Assembly (NCBI GenBank): GCA_019057735.1
Contig: JAHLWV010000091.1
Location: forward strand, 1 to 8,551
Reading direction: 5' to 3'
Length of the DNA stretch: 8,551 nt
DNA from: Promethearchaeota archaeon
GTDB taxonomy: Archaea; Asgardarchaeota; Lokiarchaeia; Sigynarchaeales; SOKP01
The position numbers and the translations under genes were made by a program. The notes under the pieces were generated by a model. It had not been told where the DNA came from and did no database searches. It worked only from the letters and a program-made list of their open reading frames with translations. Shown here piece by piece: positions 1-5,710 of the stretch (position 1 is the first letter of the stretch; the number at the start of each line of letters is the position of its first letter).

Positions 1-33
1 AAAAAAAAAGTTATGAAGTAATTGGATGTTTTA
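1..33. repeat. Left arm of 33-bp inverted repeat flanking the acyl-CoA dehydrogenase gene
   Basis: Bases 1-33 are the reverse complement of 1456-1488 at 32 of 33 positions; the only mismatch pairs base 16 with base 1473. The arm is a run of nine A at the window edge followed by the core GTTATGAAGTAATTGGATG. The repeat could extend left of the window, because the right arm's T run is one base longer. A TATA-like stretch (TTTTATATTA, 29-38) overlaps its inner end. Bases 34-153 contain no other gene, only AT-rich leader sequence for the next gene. Confidence 0.85.
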
Positions 34-140
34 TATTACTTTTTTTTATTATTTTATTCACAATAAACAAAATTAAAAAAAGAATTTGTATTTCTCCTAG
101 TAAGACTATTTCTCTAGTTAAATTCAACAATATTCAATAT

Positions 141-145
141 AGGAG
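141..145 (+). promoter_or_regulatory. Shine-Dalgarno site of the acyl-CoA dehydrogenase gene
   Basis: AGGAG lies 8 bases before the ATG at 154. It supports that ATG as the start, and no other in-frame start nearby has a comparable site. Confidence 0.75.
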
Positions 146-153
146 TTTTAAAA

Positions 154-1458
154 ATGGAAGAAAATAAAAAGAAAAAATATATGACTCAAGCTATAAGTGA
201 CGAAATCCTCAGTAAGTTAAGTTTAAAAAACCGCTACGCGTTTTTAAATACGAACCTAACAGCCATTTTGGAACCAAAGGAGTTTAATTTTCTAAAAAAA
301 GTTCAAAAATTCTGCATGCGCTTCGAAAAGAAAAACGAGATTACGCACGGTCCTGAGGAAGATGTTTACGATTGGATCCCCGCATTTGGAGCCGAAGGAT
401 ACCTAACAAGATCTCACAGTTTCGACGTGGTTGATGTTAATTACACTGATTATGGTCTAACTATAGAATTGATGAGGAATTTAGGCGTAGGTTTTTTTGA
501 CCCCCAGTTTTCAATGGCGGGTGGCGCAACCCAATTAGCTATTAATCCACTCCTAGAACACCACGAAAACATCCCTATCAGGTTAGAGGTACTAAAAAAA
601 TTCGTAACGGGAGAAACTCCAGGAGCAATTTTGATCACGGAACCAGAAAGAGGCTCGGACGCAGTACATATGTTAACCACGTGCGATGAGCAGCCTGATG
701 GATCTTTTCTTCTAAACGGAGAAAAAATTTACAGCACTAACGCTCCTAAAGCAGGATACGTTGTTGCTTACGCTACCGCAGAGAAAAACAACGGGAACAC
801 GATGGCCCAGTTCCTTATAGACACATCGTGGGAGGGTTGGAAGGTTGAACGAGTTTATATTCCTTATGTCCCAAAAGTGTGGTTAGGTAAAGAATGGTTT
901 AATAACCTTAGAGTACCAAAGGAATATGTGTTAGGTGGCGTTGGTAAAGGAAGAGAACATCTTTTTGAAGGACTCGTACCTGAACGAATAGGGATAGCAA
1001 TCGATTGTATATCCAAATGTTGGAACGCAATTGCTTACGCAGCTATATACGTAAACAACAGAAAACAATTCGATCAAATGATTTTGAAATTTCAAGGGGT
1101 AGGATTTACTTTAACTGACCTTTGGGCAAGATTAACTAACCTCACGCTCGGACTTTTAATGTTTTGTAAAAATTATGATAGCAAAATGGAAAAGTTTGGA
1201 GGGGAGCTTCCCAGAAACATTTCACAAGCCTTAATAGCTTCTGCTAGTCAGTTCAAGTATCATGTTGCTAAAATTACAGAAGAGATTTGTTACGAATCTG
1301 CCAATTTAATGGGAGGCGCTGGATTGTGCGACAACACTTTAATGCACGACTTGGTAAACATCTCTAGAATCGCGGAAATCATAGGTGGAAGCAGACAAAT
1401 ACAAAATTATGTAATGTCGATGAGCCTCCGTCAGGTTTATAAGATGTCTGGTATCTAA
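154..1458 (+). CDS. Acyl-CoA dehydrogenase family flavoprotein
   Basis: This is a 434-residue FAD enzyme of the acyl-CoA dehydrogenase family, which oxidises the alpha-beta bond of acyl-CoA thioesters and passes electrons to an electron-transfer flavoprotein. Seen: an N-terminal helical region (about 15-135), the middle-domain signature TEPERGSD (162-169), a NGEKIYSTNAPKA-type beta segment (188-200), and the C-terminal helical domain with RKQFDQMILKFQ (303-314). The usual catalytic Glu position (MCAD Glu376, in YEGT) is Gly411 in IIGGSRQIQ. Glu277 in VPERIG sits where long-chain and isovaleryl-CoA dehydrogenases carry their catalytic base, so the enzyme is probably active with the relocated base. 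The substrate cannot be named. Length is slightly above the family's usual 380-400 residues, mainly from an extended N-terminus. There is no signal peptide, so it is cytoplasmic. It is transcribed alone and enclosed by inverted repeats. Confidence 0.93.
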   Translation: MEENKKKKYMTQAISDEILSKLSLKNRYAFLNTNLTAILEPKEFNFLKKVQKFCMRFEKKNEITHGPEEDVYDWIPAFGAEGYLTRSHSFDVVDVNYTDYGLTIELMRNLGVGFFDPQFSMAGGATQLAINPLLEHHENIPIRLEVLKKFVTGETPGAILITEPERGSDAVHMLTTCDEQPDGSFLLNGEKIYSTNAPKAGYVVAYATAEKNNGNTMAQFLIDTSWEGWKVERVYIPYVPKVWLGKEWFNNLRVPKEYVLGGVGKGREHLFEGLVPERIGIAIDCISKCWNAIAYAAIYVNNRKQFDQMILKFQGVGFTLTDLWARLTNLTLGLLMFCKNYDSKMEKFGGELPRNISQALIASASQFKYHVAKITEEICYESANLMGGAGLCDNTLMHDLVNISRIAEIIGGSRQIQNYVMSMSLRQVYKMSGI

Positions 1459-1488
1459 AACATCCAATTACTCCATAACTTTTTTTTT
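1456..1488. repeat. Right arm of the 33-bp inverted repeat
   Basis: This arm pairs with 1-33 (base i with base 1489-i, one mismatch). It begins in the TAA stop codon of the acyl-CoA dehydrogenase gene and ends in a T run. Its core is CATCCAATTACTCCATAAC. Confidence 0.85.
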
Positions 1489-1489
1489 T
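1480..1489 (+). terminator. U-tract terminator after the acyl-CoA dehydrogenase gene
   Basis: A run of ten T lies 21 bases after the stop codon and has no local hairpin before it. This fits archaeal oligo-U termination. The run is also part of the right arm of the inverted repeat. Confidence 0.5.
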
Positions 1490-1514
1490 AATTTGTTTCT
1501 ATTTAAGATAAGTC

Positions 1515-1523
1515 TTAATTAAT
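1515..1523 (+). promoter_or_regulatory. TATA-like box for the epimerase gene
   Basis: TTAATTAAT is centred 27 bases before the ATG at 1546. There is no Shine-Dalgarno site in between, so this fits an archaeal promoter giving a leaderless transcript. The AT-rich background makes chance matches common. Confidence 0.4.
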
Positions 1524-1545
1524 ATCCAAGTTATATTATCCTACC

Positions 1546-2448
1546 ATGAAAATTTTACTAACTGGAAGCTCTGGTTTCATTGGTTCTGCCCTAAAGCGAT
1601 TATTAGAAGAAAAGGGTATTGAAGTAGTACCTTTTGATATCAAAGATAACACATTGGAGGATGTTCGAGATTTTTCAGCTTTACAACTAAAAGTATTAGG
1701 CATAAATGGCATTGTTCACTTAGCAGCAGTGAGTAGAGTGAAAATTGCACATGAAAATCCCTTAGAATGCGTTAATACTAATATAGGAGGTATGATTAAC
1801 GTGCTCGAGTCTGCAAGGCTGATACATACAGATAATGTTTACCCTTGGGTGATATTTGGATCCTCTCGAGAGGTATATGGCGAGTCTGCAATCTTACCTG
1901 TCAATGAATCGTCAACTCGTAAAGCCATTAACGTCTATGGAGTCTCCAAATTATCAGGAGAGGAATTATGTAAAGTTTACTCAGAGAATTATGGATTAAA
2001 AGCAAGAATATTAAGATTTTCAAACGTGTATACCGGAAAAAACGATCATTTAGATAGAGTCATACCAAAGTTTATTTTACAGGCTTTTAACGAAGAAGAT
2101 TTGATTATTAACGGGACAGGAGAGGAGATTTTCGATTTCACTTATATTAATGATACGATTCAAGGAATTTGGTGCTGTATTCAGGAAATAGAGCGGAATG
2201 TTCATCTTTTTGACGATTTCAACATATCTACAGGAGTTCCAATCTCATTAAAACAATTAGCCGATACAATTGTTAAAAAGACTCGAAGTAAAAGCACAGT
2301 TGAATTTACTAAGCCACGATCTTACGATGTCAACAAATTTTACGCAAACCCTAGTAAAGCAATAAAAATACTTGGGTTTTCTCCAAAAGTAAATTTAGAT
2401 GAGGGAATTGATTTGTCTATAGCGGAACTAAAGAAAATATCTTTCTAA
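1546..2448 (+). CDS. NAD-dependent epimerase/dehydratase (extended SDR, GalE-like)
   Basis: This 300-residue protein is an extended short-chain dehydrogenase/reductase, the family that epimerises or dehydrates nucleotide-activated sugars using bound NAD. Seen: the Rossmann dinucleotide motif TGSSGFIG (6-13), Asp31 at the end of the second strand (adenine ribose contact, NAD preference), VHLAA (57-61), a catalytic Ser region FGSSREVYGE (104-113), and the catalytic pair Tyr131/Lys135 in YGVSK. Further on are the substrate-domain motif GTGEEIFDFTYINDT (190-204) and the C-terminal DVNKFYANPSKA...LGFSPK...EGI pattern typical of UDP-glucose 4-epimerase relatives. Length is normal to slightly short. 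The exact sugar cannot be told from sequence, and no other sugar-nucleotide gene is nearby. The ATG has no Shine-Dalgarno site but has a TATA-like box at -27, suggesting leaderless translation. Confidence 0.92.
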   Translation: MKILLTGSSGFIGSALKRLLEEKGIEVVPFDIKDNTLEDVRDFSALQLKVLGINGIVHLAAVSRVKIAHENPLECVNTNIGGMINVLESARLIHTDNVYPWVIFGSSREVYGESAILPVNESSTRKAINVYGVSKLSGEELCKVYSENYGLKARILRFSNVYTGKNDHLDRVIPKFILQAFNEEDLIINGTGEEIFDFTYINDTIQGIWCCIQEIERNVHLFDDFNISTGVPISLKQLADTIVKKTRSKSTVEFTKPRSYDVNKFYANPSKAIKILGFSPKVNLDEGIDLSIAELKKISF

Positions 2449-2463
2449 GTTTGTAAAAGTTTG

Positions 2464-2487
2464 AAAAAAAAATATAAAGAAAAAAAA
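2464..2487 (-). terminator. U-tract terminator region of the small coiled-coil gene
   Basis: On the minus strand two T tracts, of 8 (2480-2487) and 9 (2464-2472), follow the stop codon at 2519. No clear hairpin precedes them. They sit in the 70-bp convergent gap, which holds nothing else I can name. On the plus strand the epimerase gene has only A-rich sequence here. Confidence 0.4.
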
Positions 2488-2518
2488 TAATATAGATAGC
2501 AATTAAAGCATGTAGGAA

Positions 2519-2743
2519 TTAATCGTCGTCGTCGTCGTCGTCGTCATCTTCGCTCAGAATGGATTCGATTTTTTCTTCTAATTCTTCGATTTTAACATTA
2601 AGGGCATCAATTTTTTTGTAGGTTTTGCAGGTTTCGCACGCATCATCTTTTTTACACTCTGGAAGTGTATCACAAACTTCTTCAAGCGTGTCCATTTCAG
2701 TCTTAAATTTTTCTACCTGTTCTTGAAGTTCATCAATACTCAT
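2519..2743 (-). CDS. Small acidic coiled-coil protein with four cysteines and a poly-Asp tail
   Basis: I do not recognise this 74-residue protein. It has two charged amphipathic helices (about 2-22 and 43-63) with heptad-like Leu/Ile/Val spacing. They are separated by a short segment with Cys24, Cys30, Cys36 and Cys39 (C-x5-C-x5-C-x2-C). It ends in Glu-Asp9 encoded by a triplet repeat. The layout suggests a helical hairpin whose turn is held by a metal ion or disulfides. That is inference, with no family match. There is no signal peptide or membrane segment. The gene is probably real: it has a good Shine-Dalgarno site, a sensible protein composition and downstream T tracts, and no competing frame. 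Confidence 0.75.
   Translation of the reverse strand: MSIDELQEQVEKFKTEMDTLEEVCDTLPECKKDDACETCKTYKKIDALNVKIEELEEKIESILSEDDDDDDDDD
2522..2548. repeat. Trinucleotide repeat encoding nine aspartates
   Basis: Nine triplets in a row, ATC then seven GTC then ATC on the plus strand, are read on the minus strand as nine Asp codons at the C-terminus of the small coiled-coil protein. The perfect (GTC)7 core is at 2525-2545. Confidence 0.95.
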
Positions 2744-2749
2744 TTTTTA

Positions 2750-2754
2750 CACCT
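2750..2754 (-). promoter_or_regulatory. Shine-Dalgarno site of the small coiled-coil gene
   Basis: On the minus strand AGGTG lies 6 bases before the ATG at 2743, supporting this start. Confidence 0.65.
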
Positions 2755-2800
2755 ATCGTAATAATAACATTAGATCTTATTTTTGGTTTAATATTTATTT

Positions 2801-2807
2801 TTTTATA
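2801..2807 (-). promoter_or_regulatory. Possible TATA box for the small coiled-coil gene
   Basis: TATAAAA on the minus strand would place a transcription start near 2777. That gives a leader of about 34 bases containing the AGGTG site. The region 2744-2868 is very AT-rich, so this is one of several possible boxes. Confidence 0.3.
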
Positions 2808-2841
2808 GAGTTAGCAAACAAATGGTTTCTGTAATATAAAA

Positions 2842-2864
2842 GAAAAAATGAAGTTTTAAAACTT
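2842..2864 (-). terminator. Palindrome plus U-rich tract after the DUF4139 gene
   Basis: A perfect 14-bp palindrome, AAGTTTTAAAACTT (2851-2864), starts 4 bases past the stop codon. On the minus strand it is followed by CATTTTTTC, so the transcript would end in a U-rich tract. This fits a terminator. Confidence 0.45.
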
Positions 2865-2868
2865 TTTA

Positions 2869-4917
2869 TTAAGTTTTTAGTTTGTTCATTTTGGTCTCGA
2901 TCTTTTTGTTGAGTGAGTCAATCTCTTTTGTTAATTTTTTAGTCTCTACAGAAATTTTCTCAAACCTAGTCTCTTGATCGTTAAATTTTTTGATATATCG
3001 TTCCTTCAAAGCGATAGATTGGGTATCCTCTCCTAATACAGATATATTCTCTCTAAGTCTTGATTGTTCGTCAGACATTTGGTTTCTCTCTTCAACCAAT
3101 TTAGATTTTTTTTGCTTCTTTTGATTTAAATTTTGGATAGATTCTGCGATCTCTTTTAATTGGCTTTCCAACTTTTCATTAATAAATTTCTGTTTAACAT
3201 AAAATCCAACCCTCTTAAATATATCATCTCGAGACCAATTTCTTAAGTAGTTGCTTGAGTAATCCTCTCTCTGTTCTTTCAATTTAAAAGTTATAGCATC
3301 TTTGGGCTTCAATGTGATTTTAAAACGCCAATAATTAGGTGTTTCTTCGGGATCCACAGGTTTTTCAATAAATTTAAAACCATGGGTTTTAGGGTGATCT
3401 AGATAGAGTTCCTTCGCTTCACTAGTTTTATTTTGTATTTTGTATGTAGTCATCATGTTCGTGTAGTAATATTCGTAAGAATAGCCGCTTCCTATAGTAA
3501 CTTTATGTACGCTTAAGCTTTCAGTTTTAACTTCGTGCGTAATTAAAACTGCTTGCTCTACAGCATAATTTAATAAGCGCGTGTCCTCTTTATTGAGAAA
3601 TGGGACTATTGCTTCGCCTGCTAAATTATCGTCGTAAATAATTGTCACAGGTCCTCTTTCGAGCGTTAGTTTCGTATTATTTGTGATCTCAAGGCATGCG
3701 TATGGATTTTTGCCGTATTCATTTTTGTTGTACAACAACACTCTCCTCGCTTTAATCACCTCGGTTAAAATTGGGACCAACGCAGATTGTTTCCTTTTTA
3801 TGGTTACGGGGTTAGAAATATTGTATTCAAAGAGTTCTCCTAAATCTTTAGTTTGTACTTTTGTTTGGGATTTTATCTTTTCTAACAGTGCATCATCAGA
3901 CATAATACTCGTCATCCTCCCACCAAATCCAGCAACCGCAGCAGGTGCGGGTGGAGGCATTCCCCTCCGTCCCATTTTTGCCTTTTTCATCATCTCCCTA
4001 GGAGCGGCTTCTAAAGCATCCATTTCGTACTCTCCATAATCCTCACTTTTTAATCCTTCTTCGATTTCAGTAGGTTTTACGCTTAAGACTCTCGGAGGTC
4101 GTATTACGGGGCGTTGTATAAAAATTGGGCGATAAAATTCGTATTTAAAAGAGACCGGCATTCCAGCTACGAGCGATAACTCTACATCCTCCCAATCTTG
4201 ATTAGTTGTGTTTTCTATAAGGCTCCATCCCGAAAGTAGACATTTTTCTTCTTGAGCTTGTTCTTTGCTCATTATTAAGCGATAAGATGTTTTCCAGATT
4301 GGACTTTCTCGGATATAGTATACAAAAACGATCCTTTCAACTTCGTCGTCCCCTCCCGATTCGCAATTAATTTTGATTTTTTTTGCGTCTTTTTTCTTCC
4401 CTGATATAACTGTATCTAAAAAGAATTTAAGATCTTTTTTGATGTCCTCATTCAGAATATTAAAAGATTTGAAGTCAGAAAAATTGAATTTAGAAATTTC
4501 ATCATTTTCTTGAAGTAAAATTAGCAATTTTTCAACTGTTTTTTCATTTTTATTTATCTTTTCTATTTCTTCAATTCCAATGATCGTCCCTACTATAGTT
4601 TTTCCCCCGGCAATGATTAACTTAACATCTGCTCCTTTTATCTGCGTGATAAGTGACGATAAAGACCCTCTATCAGGAATATTGAGCATTATTGATTTTA
4701 AAAGTTGGGAGGTTTCTAAAGCGGCATCGTATGAAATCGAACTAATATAACCCTTTTCGCTTGTATCCAAAACAAAGAGCGATTTTAACACGTCATCCAT
4801 TTCGTCAATTTTAAACTCTAGCTCAAAAGTATCAGAGCCTTTCATCAAACCCTCTAGAATGAAATAAGAGATCCCTGATCTATGAATAATAACTTTCTTG
4901 ACATTTAATTTCGACAT
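2869..4917 (-). CDS. DUF4139-family protein with C-terminal coiled coil
   Basis: This 682-residue protein belongs to the DUF4139 family, which includes bacterial mucoidy-inhibitor-like proteins; its biochemical role is unknown. Seen: a conserved N-terminal domain (about 5-180) with VIIHRSGISYFILEG and EMDDVLKSLFVLD (39-51). A beta-rich DUF4139 core follows, with ESPIWKTSYRL (204-214), GWSLIENTTNQDWEDVELSLV (230-250, family hallmark) and GMPVSF. Next is a low-complexity linker (about 283-340) rich in Glu, Met, Pro, Ala and Gly. The second core half has FEYNISNPVTIKRKQSALVP (363-382), ITNNTKLTLERGPVTI (411-426) and LAGEAIVPF (432-440). Residues about 575-682 form a long charged coiled coil. No signal peptide or membrane segment is visible, so it is probably cytoplasmic. 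The ATG has no Shine-Dalgarno site but a TATA-like box at -27, suggesting a leaderless mRNA. Family assignment is confident; function is not. Confidence 0.9.
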   Translation of the reverse strand: MSKLNVKKVIIHRSGISYFILEGLMKGSDTFELEFKIDEMDDVLKSLFVLDTSEKGYISSISYDAALETSQLLKSIMLNIPDRGSLSSLITQIKGADVKLIIAGGKTIVGTIIGIEEIEKINKNEKTVEKLLILLQENDEISKFNFSDFKSFNILNEDIKKDLKFFLDTVISGKKKDAKKIKINCESGGDDEVERIVFVYYIRESPIWKTSYRLIMSKEQAQEEKCLLSGWSLIENTTNQDWEDVELSLVAGMPVSFKYEFYRPIFIQRPVIRPPRVLSVKPTEIEEGLKSEDYGEYEMDALEAAPREMMKKAKMGRRGMPPPAPAAVAGFGGRMTSIMSDDALLEKIKSQTKVQTKDLGELFEYNISNPVTIKRKQSALVPILTEVIKARRVLLYNKNEYGKNPYACLEITNNTKLTLERGPVTIIYDDNLAGEAIVPFLNKEDTRLLNYAVEQAVLITHEVKTESLSVHKVTIGSGYSYEYYYTNMMTTYKIQNKTSEAKELYLDHPKTHGFKFIEKPVDPEETPNYWRFKITLKPKDAITFKLKEQREDYSSNYLRNWSRDDIFKRVGFYVKQKFINEKLESQLKEIAESIQNLNQKKQKKSKLVEERNQMSDEQSRLRENISVLGEDTQSIALKERYIKKFNDQETRFEKISVETKKLTKEIDSLNKKIETKMNKLKT

Positions 4918-4940
4918 AAAAACTATATATCGATTTACTA

Positions 4941-4947
4941 ATTTAAA
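4941..4947 (-). promoter_or_regulatory. TATA-like box for the DUF4139 gene
   Basis: TTTAAAT on the minus strand is centred 27 bases before the ATG at 4917, with no Shine-Dalgarno site between. The spacing fits transcription starting at or next to the start codon. Confidence 0.4.
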
Positions 4948-4961
4948 TTTTGATTCCCTTC

Positions 4962-5009
4962 TAAAAAAAATAATAATGAACAGTTAGGATACTATCTTAT
5001 TCTGTTCAT
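4962..5009 (-). terminator. Hairpin and U tract ending the thioredoxin-like gene
   Basis: ATGAACAG (4976-4983 and, as its reverse complement CTGTTCAT, 5002-5009) forms an 8-bp stem with an 18-base loop. One arm includes the stop codon (5006-5008). On the minus strand the stem is followed by TATTA and a run of eight T. This resembles an intrinsic terminator. The loop contains a smaller GATA-C-TATC dyad. Confidence 0.5.
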
Positions 5010-5506
5010 AGATTTTCTTTCAATATTTCTAGAGTATCTTCTTCCATTGTTTCTTTGGGATGTTCTATAATCTGACCGAGATATTCGTTATTTTTGTTAA
5101 AGAAATAGAACGTTGGAATCGCTTTTAACTCAAACTTAGGATTTACTGCTTCCGGAGGAGACCTTGTTTTATGCCATGGAGTTTCACCTGATTTGTGTAA
5201 AGCGTTAACCATTATACCATACAAAATACGAAGCTCTACATCTTTGGTTTTCATTCGTTTTATAAGTTTAATCATGCGCGGTGTATTCTTGTGGCAATCT
5301 GGACACCAATCAGCGCCAAAAGCAACGATTTTTAACTGTTCGTTCTTACTTTTTAAAAGTCCTTTAATCTCTTTTAATATATCTGCTTTAGGTTCGTAAA
5401 CCTTATAGTTGTACTTGATTTTTTCTCCGAAATCTCTCAGGTATTCGTCAGGCGACATCGTAGGAGATACAAGATCGGTCCACTTTAAATCTAGATCTTT
5501 CTTCAT
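5006..5506 (-). CDS. Thioredoxin-fold protein with WCPDC active site
   Basis: This 166-residue protein is likely a cytoplasmic thiol-disulfide oxidoreductase. Seen: strand-forming LKIVAFGADWCPDC (58-71) with redox Cys68 and Cys71, and the cis-proline motif AIPTFYFF (Pro131 after Ile130). An N-terminal extension of about 50 residues precedes the fold. The stretch between the active site and the cis-proline is about 20 residues longer than in a classic thioredoxin and contains HKSGETPWHKTRSPPEAVNP (104-123). The CPDC pair is also found in TRP14/TXNDC17-like proteins, but overall similarity to those is not evident. No signal peptide is present. Its partner reductase and target are unknown, and neighbours do not help. 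A GAGGT site lies about 16 bases before the ATG, which is too far for a normal Shine-Dalgarno site, so the start is a little uncertain. Confidence 0.88.
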   Translation of the reverse strand: MKKDLDLKWTDLVSPTMSPDEYLRDFGEKIKYNYKVYEPKADILKEIKGLLKSKNEQLKIVAFGADWCPDCHKNTPRMIKLIKRMKTKDVELRILYGIMVNALHKSGETPWHKTRSPPEAVNPKFELKAIPTFYFFNKNNEYLGQIIEHPKETMEEDTLEILKENL

Positions 5507-5622
5507 ATTTTTATAATATTTTACCTCTTTAAAAAAAATTGTATTAATGATTTATAAAAGTAACACTGAAGGATTTCTTATAGACAATTTTGGAGAATTT
5601 TAATAATTTTGTTCTATTTTTA

Positions 5623-5630
5623 TTTATAAA
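5623..5630 (+). promoter_or_regulatory. TATA box for the aldehyde oxidoreductase gene
   Basis: TTTATAAA in the 204-bp divergent gap would set the transcription start near 5653, about 58 bases before the proposed start codon. A second TTTATAAA at 5551-5558 could serve the divergent thioredoxin-like gene. The sequence is palindromic, so strand is assigned by position only. Confidence 0.4.
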
Positions 5631-5651
5631 GTTTAAGGGTAAAAAAGATAA

Positions 5652-5670
5652 ACTAAAATTGCGTTTTAGT
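5652..5670. promoter_or_regulatory. Operator-like dyad at the predicted transcription start
   Basis: ACTAAAA (5652-5658) and TTTTAGT (5664-5670) form a perfect 7+7-bp dyad around the 5-base spacer TTGCG. The dyad begins about 26 bases after the centre of TTTATAAA, exactly where transcription of the oxidoreductase gene should start. That is a usual site for a dimeric repressor in archaea. As RNA it could also form a 5' hairpin. Confidence 0.4.
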
Positions 5671-5697
5671 ATCCAACTTATTAATTTATTTTTCTTT

Positions 5698-5704
5698 GAG
5701 GTGA
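5698..5704 (+). promoter_or_regulatory. Shine-Dalgarno site deciding a non-ATG start
   Basis: GAGGTGA is a near-perfect anti-16S match and lies 6 bases before ATT at 5711. The in-frame stop TGA (5702-5704) overlaps it, so translation must begin after it. A second purine-rich match, AGGAGG (5716-5721), lies inside the proposed coding region. Confidence 0.55.
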
Positions 5705-5710
5705 GTTATT

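Noticed and set aside
1..60. Left repeat arm as the 3' end of a minus-strand gene
   Set aside because: Upstream of the TAA at 33-31 the minus-strand frame hits another stop within six codons, so no gene ends there.
450..680. Minus-strand open frame of 76 codons inside the acyl-CoA dehydrogenase gene
   Set aside because: It lies wholly antisense to a strongly conserved gene and its translation shows no motif; a shadow frame.
2522..2548. Short tandem repeats as a CRISPR-like or regulatory array
   Set aside because: The units are only three bases, have no spacers and are read as aspartate codons.
3683..4039. Plus-strand open frame of 118 codons inside the DUF4139 gene
   Set aside because: It is antisense to conserved family blocks and the Pro/Ala/Gly linker; its hydrophobic look comes from the complementary charged codons.
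5193..5399. Plus-strand open frame opposite the thioredoxin-like gene
   Set aside because: It overlaps the WCPDC coding region in antisense and has no ribosome binding site or recognisable domain.
2519..5506. The three minus-strand genes as one operon
   Set aside because: Gaps of 125 and 88 bases contain terminator-like palindromes with U tracts and separate promoter-like boxes, and the products share no evident function.
5551..5630. Two TTTATAAA copies 72 bases apart as paired regulator sites
   Set aside because: Each is well explained as a TATA box for one of the two divergent genes, and such octamers are frequent in this AT-rich gap.
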